A stretch of 64,000 nt of DNA, from NCBI GenBank assembly GCA_020636155.1, contig JACJYM010000011.1, positions 26,656 to 90,655 on the forward strand. Reading direction: 5' to 3'. This document shows, piece after piece, positions 35,671-46,700 of this stretch. The DNA comes from Lewinellaceae bacterium (lineage in GTDB: Bacteria > Bacteroidota > Bacteroidia > Chitinophagales > Saprospiraceae). A program made the translations under genes and the position numbers. Within the stretch, counting starts at the first letter, position 1. Each line of letters begins with the position of its first letter. Under the pieces are notes generated by a model. The model saw nothing but the letters and a program-made list of their open reading frames with translations, had not been told where the DNA came from and made no database searches.

Positions 35671-38025
35671 ATGGATGGCAAGTACGGAAGTTCAGGTGAC
35701 AATTACAATGAGACATGGTGTACAGTACGAGTAGAAGACAAGTTACCACCAGCGATCGTATGTCCACCGGATGTAGTGTTGACGTGTGATATGGATTACA
35801 CAGATCTAAGCATGACAGGAGAAGCGACAGCATATGGAACATGTTCAGGTATCGAAGTAGAGTATGAAGACATCGTCGTGAACTTAGACGCATGTGGATC
35901 AGGCTTTGTACAAAGAAGATGGAGAGTAAAAGGAAGTACAGGAATCTTCTGCACACAGCGAATAGATTTGACACCATTGACACCATTTGATGGCAAAGTA
36001 AACTGGCCAAAAGATAAGGAAGTAAACGGCTGTCCTAACAATGTAGATTCAGGAGTACCAACATGGACAGCAGGCCCATGTGATATCATCGGATATTCAG
36101 TAGAGACAGACACGTTCAAATTTGAGGACGGAGCATGTTTCAAATTAGTGAATCACTGGACAGTAATCGACTGGTGTCAATATACACCGAATGCAGCAGG
36201 CTGGAATGGAGAAGGATACTACACGCATACACAGATTATCAAAGTATTTGATGATACGAAACCAGTATTATCAGACTGTGAAGACAAGATGTTTGGGGTA
36301 GATGCGAATTGTGAGCATGTATTGACATTGACAAACAGTGCCCATGATGATGGAAGTGCGAACTGTCCTACAGGATGGTTAAAATGGCAAGTATTTGTAG
36401 ACCTATGGGCAGATGGAACGAACGACTATGAGTTCAGTAGTTTCTTACCAAGTAGTGATACAAATCCAACGAACGATACGAATGGTAATGGAATAAATGA
36501 CATGTATGTAAAACCAACGGCAAATGATGGCGAAGTAAGTGTGACGATACCAGAAGTAATAAGTGGAAGCATGAGCAATCACAAAGTAGTATGGAAGGTA
36601 ACAGACGGATGTGGCAATGTAACAAGTTGTACATACAACGTGATGGTAGTAGATAAGAAAGATCCAACGCCATACTGTGTAGATATCAGCAGTGCAGTGA
36701 TGGAGAATGGACAAGTAGAATTGTGGGCGAGTGATTTCAACAAGAATTCATTTGACAATTGTACAGCTCAAGAAGACCTATGGTACACATTTGAAGAAAT
36801 GCATCCGGTAATCAATGATACGATCATATCAAACAAATTGGTAAATATCAATGTACCGCATTACTTCAAAGGCCAAGGAGTATTTGTAGACTTCTACCCA
36901 GCGACGAAAGCAACTACAAAAACAAGTTATGAAGCAGGCGAGATCCAATTGTGGAAGCCAGAGTTACAAAGCAGTGCGATGGTATTCACATGTGATGACC
37001 TACCAGTAGCGAAAGTACGCATGACAGTATGGGATGAGAAATTGAACTCAGACTTCTGTGTAGTATACTTATCATTGGTAGACAACCAACATGCATGTAA
37101 TCCTCCAGGAGGAAGCAGAATTGCAGGAACAGTAGCAAATGAAGGCGCTGTAGGATTAAGTGGAGCTACAGTATACTTAGATGCAAACAGCATTGAGTAT
37201 CCAAAAGTAGAATCAACAGATAATGGAGGAGAGTATGCATTTGAAAGCAATACACACGGTATGGATTATGCGGTTAGTGCAAGTCATGATGTAGACTACA
37301 GAAATGGAGTAAGTACATTAGACTTAGTATTAATCCAGAGACATATCTTAGGTATTGCACAATTGAACAGTCCGTACAAAGTGATTGCAGCAGATGCAAA
37401 CAATGATTCTAAAGTTTCTGTATCAGATTTATCACAATTGAGAAAATTGATCTTAGGCTTGTATGAGAATGACAATTTACCAGACAACGAATCATGGAGA
37501 TTTGTAGACTCACAAGAGAGTTTAGATTTGGCAAATCCATTCCCATTCACAGAAGTAATCTACTTGAACAACTTATCACAAGACGAAATGGCAAACAATT
37601 TCGTAGCAGTTAAGATAGGAGATGTAAACGGAAGTGTAGACATGCCAAATGCAAGAGCGAACGGAAGTGAAGTAAGAAGTTCAAGAACAGTAAACTTCAA
37701 CAGCACAGACAGAGCAGTGAAAGCAGGAGAGACAGTATTGATGTCAGTAACGAGCAATGATTTTGCAGATGTATACGGATATCAGTTCACAATGCAGTTG
37801 AACGGATTGAACTACACAGGCATCCAATCAGGAGCATTGAACATCAATGAGAGCAACGTAGGAGCCTTAAGCAATGGCGTATTGACGATGAGCTGGAACA
37901 GTGATAAGTCAGTAAGCATTGAAGGAGAGACAGAGTTGTATGTGATGAGTTTCATAGCTACAAGAGACGGACAGTTGAGTGAAATGATGAGCATGAGTTC
38001 ATCAGTGACACCGGCAGAAGTATAG
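35671..38025 (+). pseudogene. Giant protein copy 1, fourth block (HYR-like, regulatory-like, dockerin, cohesin-like)
   Basis: The matching frame actually resumes at about 35531; 35671 is only its first ATG. It encodes the remaining HYR-like domains, a carboxypeptidase regulatory-like domain (SRIAGTVANEGAVGLSGATVYL), a dockerin-like pair of helices (YRNGVSTLDLVLIQRHIL ... DLSQLRKLILGLY) and the start of a cohesin-like beta-sandwich. A five-base insertion duplicating 'agtat' at 38021-38030 creates the TAG at 38023-38025. Confidence 0.75.
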
Positions 38026-38063
38026 TATATGTAGGAGAGAACTTAAGCGTAGGTAAAGTAGAA

Positions 38064-38357
38064 TTGAACTTAAGCGGTGTATCAATCGAAGGAGGAGATT
38101 ACAGCTTAAATCAAAACGAGCCGAACCCATTCTTAGGAAGTACAACAATCAGCTACAGCTTACCAGTAGCATCAGAGGTAACGATGAGTATCATGGATGT
38201 TACAGGAAGAGTAGTGTATGAAAACACAGTAACAGGCGAAAGAGGAATGAACACGATGACAATTGATGAGAAATCATTGAATGGAGCGGGCTTATACTAC
38301 TATCAAATGAGAAGTGGCGATTACACAGCAACTAAGAAAATGATCGTGATTGAGTAA
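38064..38357 (+). pseudogene. Giant protein copy 1, orphaned T9SS sorting tail
   Basis: In the frame of copy 2's C-terminus: NQNEPNPFLGSTTISYSLPVA, then 'SIMDVTGRVVYENT' and 'GLYYYQMRSGDYTATKKMIVIE' before TAA. This is a T9SS type A sorting domain, cut off from the rest of copy 1 by the five-base insertion about 35 bases upstream. TTG at 38064 is the first possible start but would give no signal peptide. Confidence 0.75.
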
Positions 38358-38420
38358 TAAATTGTGCAGCAATTAATGCACAATTAATGGAATTTAGCAT
38401 ATTCATGTAGATAATTCCGG

Positions 38421-38454
38421 AAGGCGGAAGTTCATAGAAACTTCCGCCTTTTTT
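38421..38454 (+). terminator. Intrinsic terminator after giant gene copy 1
   Basis: Arms AAGGCGGAAGTT (38421-38432) and AACTTCCGCCTT (38439-38450) with a 6-base loop, followed by a T-run to 38454. The same structure ends copy 2. Confidence 0.85.
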
Positions 38455-38807
38455 AATTGCCAGAATGAAATTTCGTAAGGTTAAATAAAAAAAAACAATT
38501 TTGTAAATCTGTACCCTCATGAAATTGCTTGACAACATTAGTATAACTTTTAACTAAATGTGGATAACTCAAAGTTAAAAAATTATTGATTACTATCATC
38601 TTTGTATCGACGGTTATGTGAACGGGAGCAGAGCTCTGCTGGGGAGCAACTCTGTGAGGTATAGCATGATTACTCAAAGTGGAAAGGAATCTTTCATATG
38701 GGGGTATGGTTTTTACTACCCTATATTAGATGCAAAATTGATTTCCAATTTAGGAAAAATACCTTAAAAACCCATGTTATATTTGATTTTCAAAGTCATG
38801 CAAATAT

Positions 38808-39700
38808 TTATAGGTCGTTCTGGTTAGGCAATTCTGCTATCAGTTCTTCAAATTTTACAGGCTTAAATACCCCCAAATCATGTATTGCTCTTTGCTCATT
38901 ACTGATATGGATAAGTTCTTTGCAAGCTTTCTGCAATTGGGTAAACGTGCTCATTTGATGGCAAAGTTGTTTCAAATAGCTGTTTTAATGAGATTTATTG
39001 AGATTTTCAGCACTTCCATTTTCAAAGGCTTGGTGGCTCTGCTTATTTTATCCCAACATTCACTAGACGATTTTTATAGATCTGGGCATTGTATTTAGCG
39101 ACCCATTGTCTGTATGGTGTAATACACTTGAACAACTTACCTCTTTACGTATATGTATTGCATTTTGCAAGCATTGGAGTCCCAAGTGTAGACATTCCAT
39201 ATGTAACAGATTATGGTAAAAGACTGAAGTATACGTTCAAGAATAGGCATCTTTAATGTAAATATATATGCATGATAACTCTCTAATGGATAATAAGTTA
39301 TGTCTCCGACTATGACTTGATTTATACCATTTATTCCAATCCCGGAAATCAAATTTGGATAATTTTCTTTACCCAAGCCATCACTGGTTTTCGTCCAATC
39401 AGGAGTTTGAACCAATAAATCTATCTCGCATCAAGGTCTCAAACTTATTGACGCCTATGAAAGCTCGATACCTGCATGGTTTTGCAGGGTATAATACAAC
39501 GATCAGCTACCCAGTTTATGTGGGGGTGGATCTTAGCTACAAGAGACGGACAGGTCTACTGATCTTATCCTCTACTACTACTTTTCAGCGTTTTCTCTTT
39601 TGACCATTTGCCAAGACCAATTGCCTACTTGTGCCTATCTCTTTATAAAATGCTTCCATACTATATATTCTTTCCTTATGGCGAATGTGAGGTGAACCCA
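38808..39700 (-). pseudogene. IS3-like transposase OrfB (rve integrase core), broken
   Basis: Read in order on the minus strand in shifting frames: start context MEAFYKEIGTSRQ at about 39659; the catalytic-core entry 'NYPNLISGIGINGINQVIVGDITYYPLES' (first Asp in GDITYYP) within 39137-39415; the second-Asp motif LHHTDNGS at about 39098-39123; and FENGSAENLN (third acidic residue region) at about 38994-39030. The last residues end at a TAA at 38808-38810. Multiple stops and frame changes make it non-functional as written. Confidence 0.65.
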
Positions 39701-39937
39701 TTCTTAAAAATTGTTTTTCAACAATCATGACCATAGACTTCTACCAGTTGCTCAAGGCTCGATGAGTAATCATCGATGTTACAGGATTTGCTGTATGCCT
39801 ACCCAATCGCTCCAGTTTCTTTCTCTTTTTTTACCTCAACTAATTTGAGGTGAGTCAGAAATCTATTACCAACCGATCTGGCTTATACAGCTACCAATAT
39901 TTTTACCCGATTACACAGCAACTATAGAAAATGATCG

Positions 39938-40044
39938 AACTGTTGTGAAATAGCGCTTGTCGTAGCTCTTCCTGATTCTATCATCGCTACCTTTGCCTTT
40001 TTAAAGCTTTCTGAAAATACTTTCCTCTGTTTTTTTGCTCTCAT
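39938..40044 (-). pseudogene. IS3-like transposase OrfA, N-terminal fragment
   Basis: ATG at 40042-40044 opens MRAKKQRKVFSESFKKAKV and continues 'AMIESGRATTSAISQQF', the beginning of an OrfA helix-turn-helix protein. Similarity is lost at about 39938, exactly where plus-strand giant-gene-like sequence (gattacacagcaacta) begins. Confidence 0.6.
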
Positions 40045-40148
40045 CTTTGCAAATTTGTGATAAGTTTTCCACATTTTTGTTGTCAACGTATTTCATGAGA
40101 GCACAATCATTAATTATTAAAAATTTATACAAAGAATTAAAACTTTCT

Positions 40149-40156
40149 TAACTTTG
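40149..40156 (+). promoter_or_regulatory. Candidate -7 box upstream of the 40312/40707 gene pair
   Basis: TAACTTTG (TAnnTTTG) about 155 bp before the small secreted-protein ATG, just outside the IS end. The -33 TTG is not evident. It would give a long 5' leader. Confidence 0.4.
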
Positions 40157-40311
40157 TCGATTAGGGGAAAACTACACTAGATTAAGAGCTTATAAATCAG
40201 ATAAGCTTAATTAAAAGGATATTCAGGTCTTTACTATAAGAATCTTTAGGCAACTATGTCATAAAGAGGATTTATCTATTGATACAATTTTAATAATCAA
40301 AACTCAATCTC

Positions 40312-40674
40312 ATGAAAATTAATTTATTATTGAAAGGATTGGTTGTTCTAGTAAGTATGTTTTTTGCAACTGCCAGTTACAGTCAAAACTATGTTGGACC
40401 AGATGAGGCGATCGTAATTTTGAATGCAGAAATTGAGACACTAAAGAACCAACCGGACACCAATGTTTCAAATGGCACTTTAATGGCTCCAAATTCTTCA
40501 ACTTCAAAAGAAATGAAAATTGCTTTGATGGGAAAGTTGATTAAATTTATAGACATCAAAAAAGCAGTTGGACCTGCATTTGAAGAATTTCAATCACGAA
40601 TGAATCAACAACCAACAGAAAGGAAGGCAAAAGTTCTACCTTTTATAAATGAACTCAAAGCTCAATTATCTTAA
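40312..40674 (+). CDS. Small secreted protein of unknown function
   Basis: A 120-residue protein with a clear signal peptide (MKINLLLKGLVVLVSMFFATASYSQ). The mature part, about 95 residues, is helical and polar ('DEAIVILNAEIETLKNQP', 'ALMGKLIKFIDIKKAVGPAFEEF'), with no Cys and no sorting tail. It lies 32 bp upstream of giant gene copy 2, so it is probably co-transcribed with it. No counterpart precedes copy 1. I do not recognise a family; an accessory or chaperone for the giant protein is possible but speculative. Confidence 0.6.
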   Translation: MKINLLLKGLVVLVSMFFATASYSQNYVGPDEAIVILNAEIETLKNQPDTNVSNGTLMAPNSSTSKEMKIALMGKLIKFIDIKKAVGPAFEEFQSRMNQQPTERKAKVLPFINELKAQLS

Positions 40675-40706
40675 TTTCTTATCTTAACAAATTCAATTTT
40701 GACATT

Positions 40707-43700
40707 ATGAAAAATTTAATGAAGACATTTTCAGTATTCATAGTTTGCGTTTTATACATTAATGCAGGCTTTACACAACCGTCGATAAATAGTATTGCAT
40801 TTCTAAATGGAAATAATTCTGGAGGGTCATCAGTAGCAGTAGCACCTGCATGTGATGGATCTGCACCTTCTTATGATCAGACTGGAGCAATAAGCGGTGG
40901 GCCAGCAAGTCAAAGTTTTGGTGATTTTCCAACATTTTCAAATGAGGCAGCGGATGACTTTATAACACCCATAACAGGAACAGGAACTGTTACTATTTGT
41001 GGGATAGAAGTTGATGGTACTTTAAGTAGTACAACTATTCTTAATTCCTCTGCAACTGTTACTTTAAATATTTATGCTGATGGAGGAACCGTTCCAGGAG
41101 CATTAGTATATAGTGAAAATTTTCCAAGTACTGTAGATGGTGGTTCAGGTTATTTAACGATTATTCCTACGGCTGATATTGTTTTAAATGAGAATACCTA
41201 TTATTGGATTTCAGTTGTTGTCAATATGGATTTTGGATGTTGTGGACAATGGTTTTGGGATGGAATATCTGGAGTTGTAAATAATGATTTGGCTGTTTGG
41301 AGAAATCCGGGTAATGGATTTGGTACTGGTGCGACGAATTGGACACCAGTTTCTTCATCTGTGGGGACAATTGACGATCTTAATTTTATGATTAATTTTG
41401 TAGCACCTTCTGAGCCTCTTGTTTGTTCACTTGAAGGTCAGACAGTAGTAAACGAAGGCTTAGAGCCAGGAGAATGTAATGAAATTATATTTTTCAGTGA
41501 TCCTACATTAGCCGGAGAAGGATGCGAAATTTGTCCAGATCCGATGGGAGTATTACCGGGAGCGGTGACTACACAAACTGGTAATAGTAATTATAGCGAG
41601 AACCTAGATGCGAATGGCTTTTTAGTAGATTTCACATTGGGAGCTGGTACAGGAACGCCTGGTACAGTAAATTATCAGATAGTAGCTCCGGTTGATGGAA
41701 GTTTAACATTTGACTTTGTGTATACAAATGGTGAAGCGGCATATTGGGATCCATTCATGATAACTGGGCCAAACGGAACGATAGCAGACATTTCGGACTT
41801 TGCGACGACAACGTCAACAGGGTCAGGAACCTATTGTGAGGCTGCGCTTGCAGGAGATGCCTTTAACTTTAATCTAAGGACGTTAGATGGTTTTGGCGGT
41901 GGCGAGGCGAAAGCTACGGTACAAAACCTAGCGTTTGTACAAGACTTTTCGGGAGCATGCTACGTATTGACGCAGACAGGTGGCCCTACATCGGGTGACA
42001 TCTTAGATCCAGGCACCTATACAGTGACATGGGAGGCAGTACCGAATACAGTAGCGGATTGCGTATATACACCGGATCCGAATGGTGAGGTATTGACCTT
42101 TGAGACAGAGATCAATGTATTGCCTTATTCAGGACCAGTGCAGACAGCTTTGACATGTAATGATTTAGTAAATTTATCGTTAGATGAGAACTGTGAAGTT
42201 AGCATCAATGCGGATTTATTCTTAGAAGGAGGTCCTTATGGATGTTATGAGACAAGATATGCAGTAATGATAGATGGTGGACCAGATGTAAATGGTCAGA
42301 CAATTACATTGCCATTAGGTAATCACGCAGTGAAAGTAGTAGATAACGTAACAGGAAATAGCTGTTGGGGTAACTTGTTTGTAGAAGACAAGTTGATACC
42401 GGAGATAGCCTGTAGTGATTTTGCAGTAACATGTATAGATGACATACCAGCTGCACCAGTAGTGACGGATGTATCCACATTAGTATTGGCAGAAGGTGTT
42501 ACGAATAGTGGGACTACGACCTATACAGGCGTGATGCCAAATGCAGGAGTAGTAACAGATGTAAACATAGTAATAGACATTGAGTTTGGAGGATTTGATG
42601 AGATGATCACAATCACTTCACCAAGTGGTACTTCAGTATTGGTATGGCCACAATCTCTATCAGGCTGTCCTACATTGAATGTGATAGGCGATGACGAAGG
42701 AGTAGTAAGAACAACAGGTGCATGTGTAGACTTCAATGATGGAGCGAATGTAAACTTAGAGTTATCGTTTGCAGGATTTGGATTCCCAGGATTTGCACAA
42801 TTGCAGAATTTTGAGGGCGAGCCAATAGGCGGAACATGGACATTGACGATGGGAGGAAACGGAACGATAAACAACATCTCGTTGATATTCAATAATGGCT
42901 TAGGCTTATTGGTATCAGATGCGTTACCGACAGATCCATGTGGAAATAGCACGTTGACATACAATGACGTAGTAACGAATGTAGGTTGTGCAGGTGGTGT
43001 TAACAAAATCATCACAAGAACATGGGTATTAAAAGATGCTACAGGCAACAGTAGCAGCTGTACACAGACGATCACAGTATACAATATCGAAGCGAGTGCT
43101 TTGACGTATCCGCCATTATTGGTAGAGTTACCATGTAATGCAGGAACAAGTCCAGCGGAGATAGCGTCATATTATGACGATCCAAGTACTAAGGACAATG
43201 TAAACACAAGCATCGTAGAGAACAATGAAGGTTATCCATATGCATATCCAACGTATATGCAAGGAGGACATCCACAGAAAGTAGATACAGAAGTATGTAA
43301 ATTGATAGCAAGTTACACAGATCAGAATTTTGCAGCATGTGGCGGAGTATGTGGAGGTAACAAGAAAGTTGTAAGAACCTGGACGATATTAAACTGGTGT
43401 ACATTAGATTTAAAACAGCACGCACAAGTTATAAAAGCAGTAGATAGCGAAGGACCAACGTATACAGCGATGGACTTTGAAGTAAGTACGGACCCATGGG
43501 GCTGTGCAGCGACAGTAAAAGTACCACATCCGTGGGAATTACATGACAACTGTGATGCGAACCCAACATATTATGTACAAGGACCGCTAGGAAGCACAGC
43601 ATTGTGTCCAGGATGTCCAGGCAACAGCAGTGACCAATGGTTATTATTAAATGTACCAAAAGAAGGGTCACCACACACAGTAAGTTACTATGCGACAGAT

Positions 43701-46700
43701 TGTTGTGGAAACGTAACAAAGAAAGACGTAGTATTGACAGTAGTAGATAAGACACCACCGGTAGCGATAGCATTCCAGAACTTAGTAGTAAGTTTGACAA
43801 GCAGCGGCACTGGTAATGACGGTTTTGCGAAGATCTACAACTATCAGATTAGCAACGGAAGTTATGATGGCTGTGGACCAGTACATTTAGAGATTAGAAG
43901 AGACAGTGACAACTGTGGTATCAAAGGAAATGCGACGTACAATGCAGATGGTCACCCACAAGACGGAAGTTCAAATCCGACGAGTGCGAACTACGATCCA
44001 GACAATGGCGAGTATGTAAAATTCTGTTGTGCAGATTTAACAGAAATCGATCCAGTAACGAACGTAAGATACGGTTTAGTAACAGTATGGTTACGAGTAT
44101 GGGATGATGGCGACATGGATGGCAAGTACGGAAGTTCAGGTGACAATTACAATGAGACATGGTGTACAGTACGAGTAGAAGACAAGTTACCACCAGCGAT
44201 CGTATGTCCACCGGATGTAGTGTTGACGTGTGATATGGATTACACAGATCTAAGCATGACAGGAGAAGCGACAGCATATGGAACATGTTCAGGTATCGAA
44301 GTAGAGTATGAAGACATCGTCGTGAACTTAGACGCATGTGGATCAGGCTTTGTACAAAGAAGATGGAGAGTAAAAGGAAGTACAGGAATCTTCTGCACAC
44401 AGCGAATAGATTTGACACCATTGACACCATTTGATGGCAAAGTAAACTGGCCAAAAGATAAGGAAGTAAACGGCTGTCCTAACAATGTAGATTCAGGAGT
44501 ACCAACATGGACAGCAGGCCCATGTGATATCATCGGATATTCAGTAGAGACAGACACGTTCAAATTTGAGGATGGAGCATGTTTCAAACTAGTAAACCAC
44601 TGGACAGTAATCGACTGGTGTCAATATACACCGAATGCAGCAGGCTGGGCAGGAGAAGGATACTACACTCATACACAGATTATCAAAGTATTTGATGATA
44701 CGAAACCAGTATTATCAGACTGTGAAGACAAGATGTTTGGGGTAGATGCGAATTGTGAGCATGTATTGACATTGACAAACAGTGCCCATGATGATGGAAG
44801 TGCGAACTGTCCTACAGGATGGTTAAAATGGCAAGTATTTGTAGACCTATGGGCAGATGGAACGAACGACTATGAGTTCAGTAGTTTCTTACCAAGTAGT
44901 GATACAAATCCAACGAACGATACGAATGGTAATGGAATAAATGACATGTATGTAAAACCAACGGCAAATGATGGCGAAGTAAGTGTGACGATACCAGAAG
45001 TAATAAGTGGAAGCATGAGCAATCACAAAGTAGTATGGAAGGTAACAGACGGATGTGGCAATGTAACAAGTTGTAGCTACAACGTGATGGTAGTAGATAA
45101 GAAAGATCCAACGCCATACTGTGTAGATATCAGCAGTGCAGTGATGGAGAATGGACAAGTAGAATTGTGGGCGAGTGATTTCAACAAGAATTCATTTGAC
45201 AATTGTACAGCTCAAGAAGACCTATGGTACACATTTGAAGAAATGCATCCGGTAATCAATGATACGATCATATCAAACAAATTGGTAAATATCAATGTAC
45301 CGCATTACTTCAAAGGCCAAGGAGTATTTGTAGACTTCTACCCAGCGACGAAAGCAACTACAAAAACAAGTTATGAAGCAGGCGACATTCAATTGTGGAA
45401 GCCAGAGTTACAAAGCAGTGCGATGGTATTCACATGTGATGACCTACCAGTAGCGGATGTACGCATGACAGTATGGGATGAGAAATTGAACTCAGACTTC
45501 TGTGTAGTATACTTATCATTGGTAGACAACCAACATGCATGTAATCCTCCAGGAGGAAGCAGAATTGCAGGAACAGTAGCAAATGAAGGCGCTGTAGGAT
45601 TAAGTGGAGCTACAGTATACTTAGATGCAAACAGCATTGAGTATCCAAAAGTAGAATCAACAGATAATGGAGGAGAGTATGCATTTGAAAGCAATACACA
45701 CGGTATGGATTATGCGGTTAGTGCAAGTCATGATGTAGACTACAGAAATGGAGTAAGTACATTAGACTTAGTATTAATCCAGAGACATATCTTAGGTATT
45801 GCACAATTGAACAGTCCGTACAAAGTGATTGCAGCAGATGCAAACAATGATGAGAAAGTTACAGCATCAGATTTATCACAATTGAGAAAATTGATCTTAG
45901 GCTTGTATGAGAATGACAATTTACCAGACAACGAATCATGGAGATTTGTAGACTCACAAGAGAGTTTAGATTTGGCAAATCCATTCCCATTCACAGAAGT
46001 AATCTACTTGAACAACTTATCACAAGACGAAATGGCAAACAATTTCGTAGCGGTTAAGATAGGAGATGTAAACGGAAGTGTAGACATGCCAAATGCAAGA
46101 GCGAACGGAAGTGAAGTAAGAAGTTCAAGAACAGTAAACTTCAACAGCACAGACAGAGCAGTGAAAGCAGGAGAGACAGTATTGATGTCAGTAACGAGCA
46201 ATGATTTTGCAGATGTATACGGATATCAGTTCACAATGCAGTTGAACGGATTGAACTACACAGGCATCCAATCAGGAGCATTGAACATCAATGAGAGCAA
46301 CGTAGGAGCCTTAAGCAATGGCGTATTGACGATGAGCTGGAACAGTGATAAGTCAGTAAGCATTGAAGGAGAGACAGAGTTGTTTGTGATGAGTTTCATA
46401 GCTACAAGAGACGGACAGTTGAGTGAAATGATGAGCATGAGTTCATCAGTGACACCGGCAGAAGTATATGTAGGAGAGAACTTAAGCGTAGGTAAAGTAG
46501 AATTGAACTTAAGCGGTGTATCAATCGAAGGAGGAGATTACAGCTTAAATCAAAACGAGCCGAACCCATTCTTAGGAAGTACAACAATCAGCTACAGCTT
46601 ACCAGTAGCATCAGAGGTAACGATGAGTATCATGGATGTTACAGGAAGAGTAGTGTATGAAAACACAGTAACAGGCGATAGAGGAATGAACACGATGACA

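Larger units (their letters stand above)
33081..38454 (+). repeat. Shared 3' module, copy 1 (5374 bp; partner 41527-46893)
   Basis: From AAATTTGTCCAGATCC at 33081 to the end of the terminator T-run the sequence is nearly identical to 41527-46893. The length difference is seven bases and is fully explained by six indels in copy 1 (+1, -2, +1, +3, -1, +5). Scattered substitutions are few. Upstream of 33081 the two genes are only distantly similar. Confidence 0.9.
38516..40099 (-). mobile_element. Degenerate IS3-like insertion element with terminal inverted repeats, mosaic with giant-gene sequence
   Basis: Ends: CTCATGAAAT-tgc-TTGACAAC at 38516-38536 and its inverted counterpart GTTGTCAA-cgt-ATTTCATGAG at 40079-40099. 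Just inside each end is AATGTGGAtAACT / AATGTGGAaAACT. The minus strand encodes an OrfA start (40044 downward) and an OrfB with integrase-core (rve) motifs, both heavily frameshifted. The plus strand of the same DNA contains collinear fragments of the giant gene's 3' end. It fills most of the gap 38358-40311. Element identity is well supported by the TIRs and the transposase motifs. The integrity of the sequence is doubtful. Confidence 0.65.

Noticed and set aside
28808..38357. Programmed frameshifting as explanation for broken copy 1
   Set aside because: The changes include +1, -1, -2 and +5 at unrelated sites without slippery heptamers, and copy 2 is unbroken; errors or decay are simpler.
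39355..39603. Plus-strand frame of 82 codons inside the IS region
   Set aside because: It is a chance frame through the mosaic sequence; it mixes antisense transposase and giant-gene fragments.
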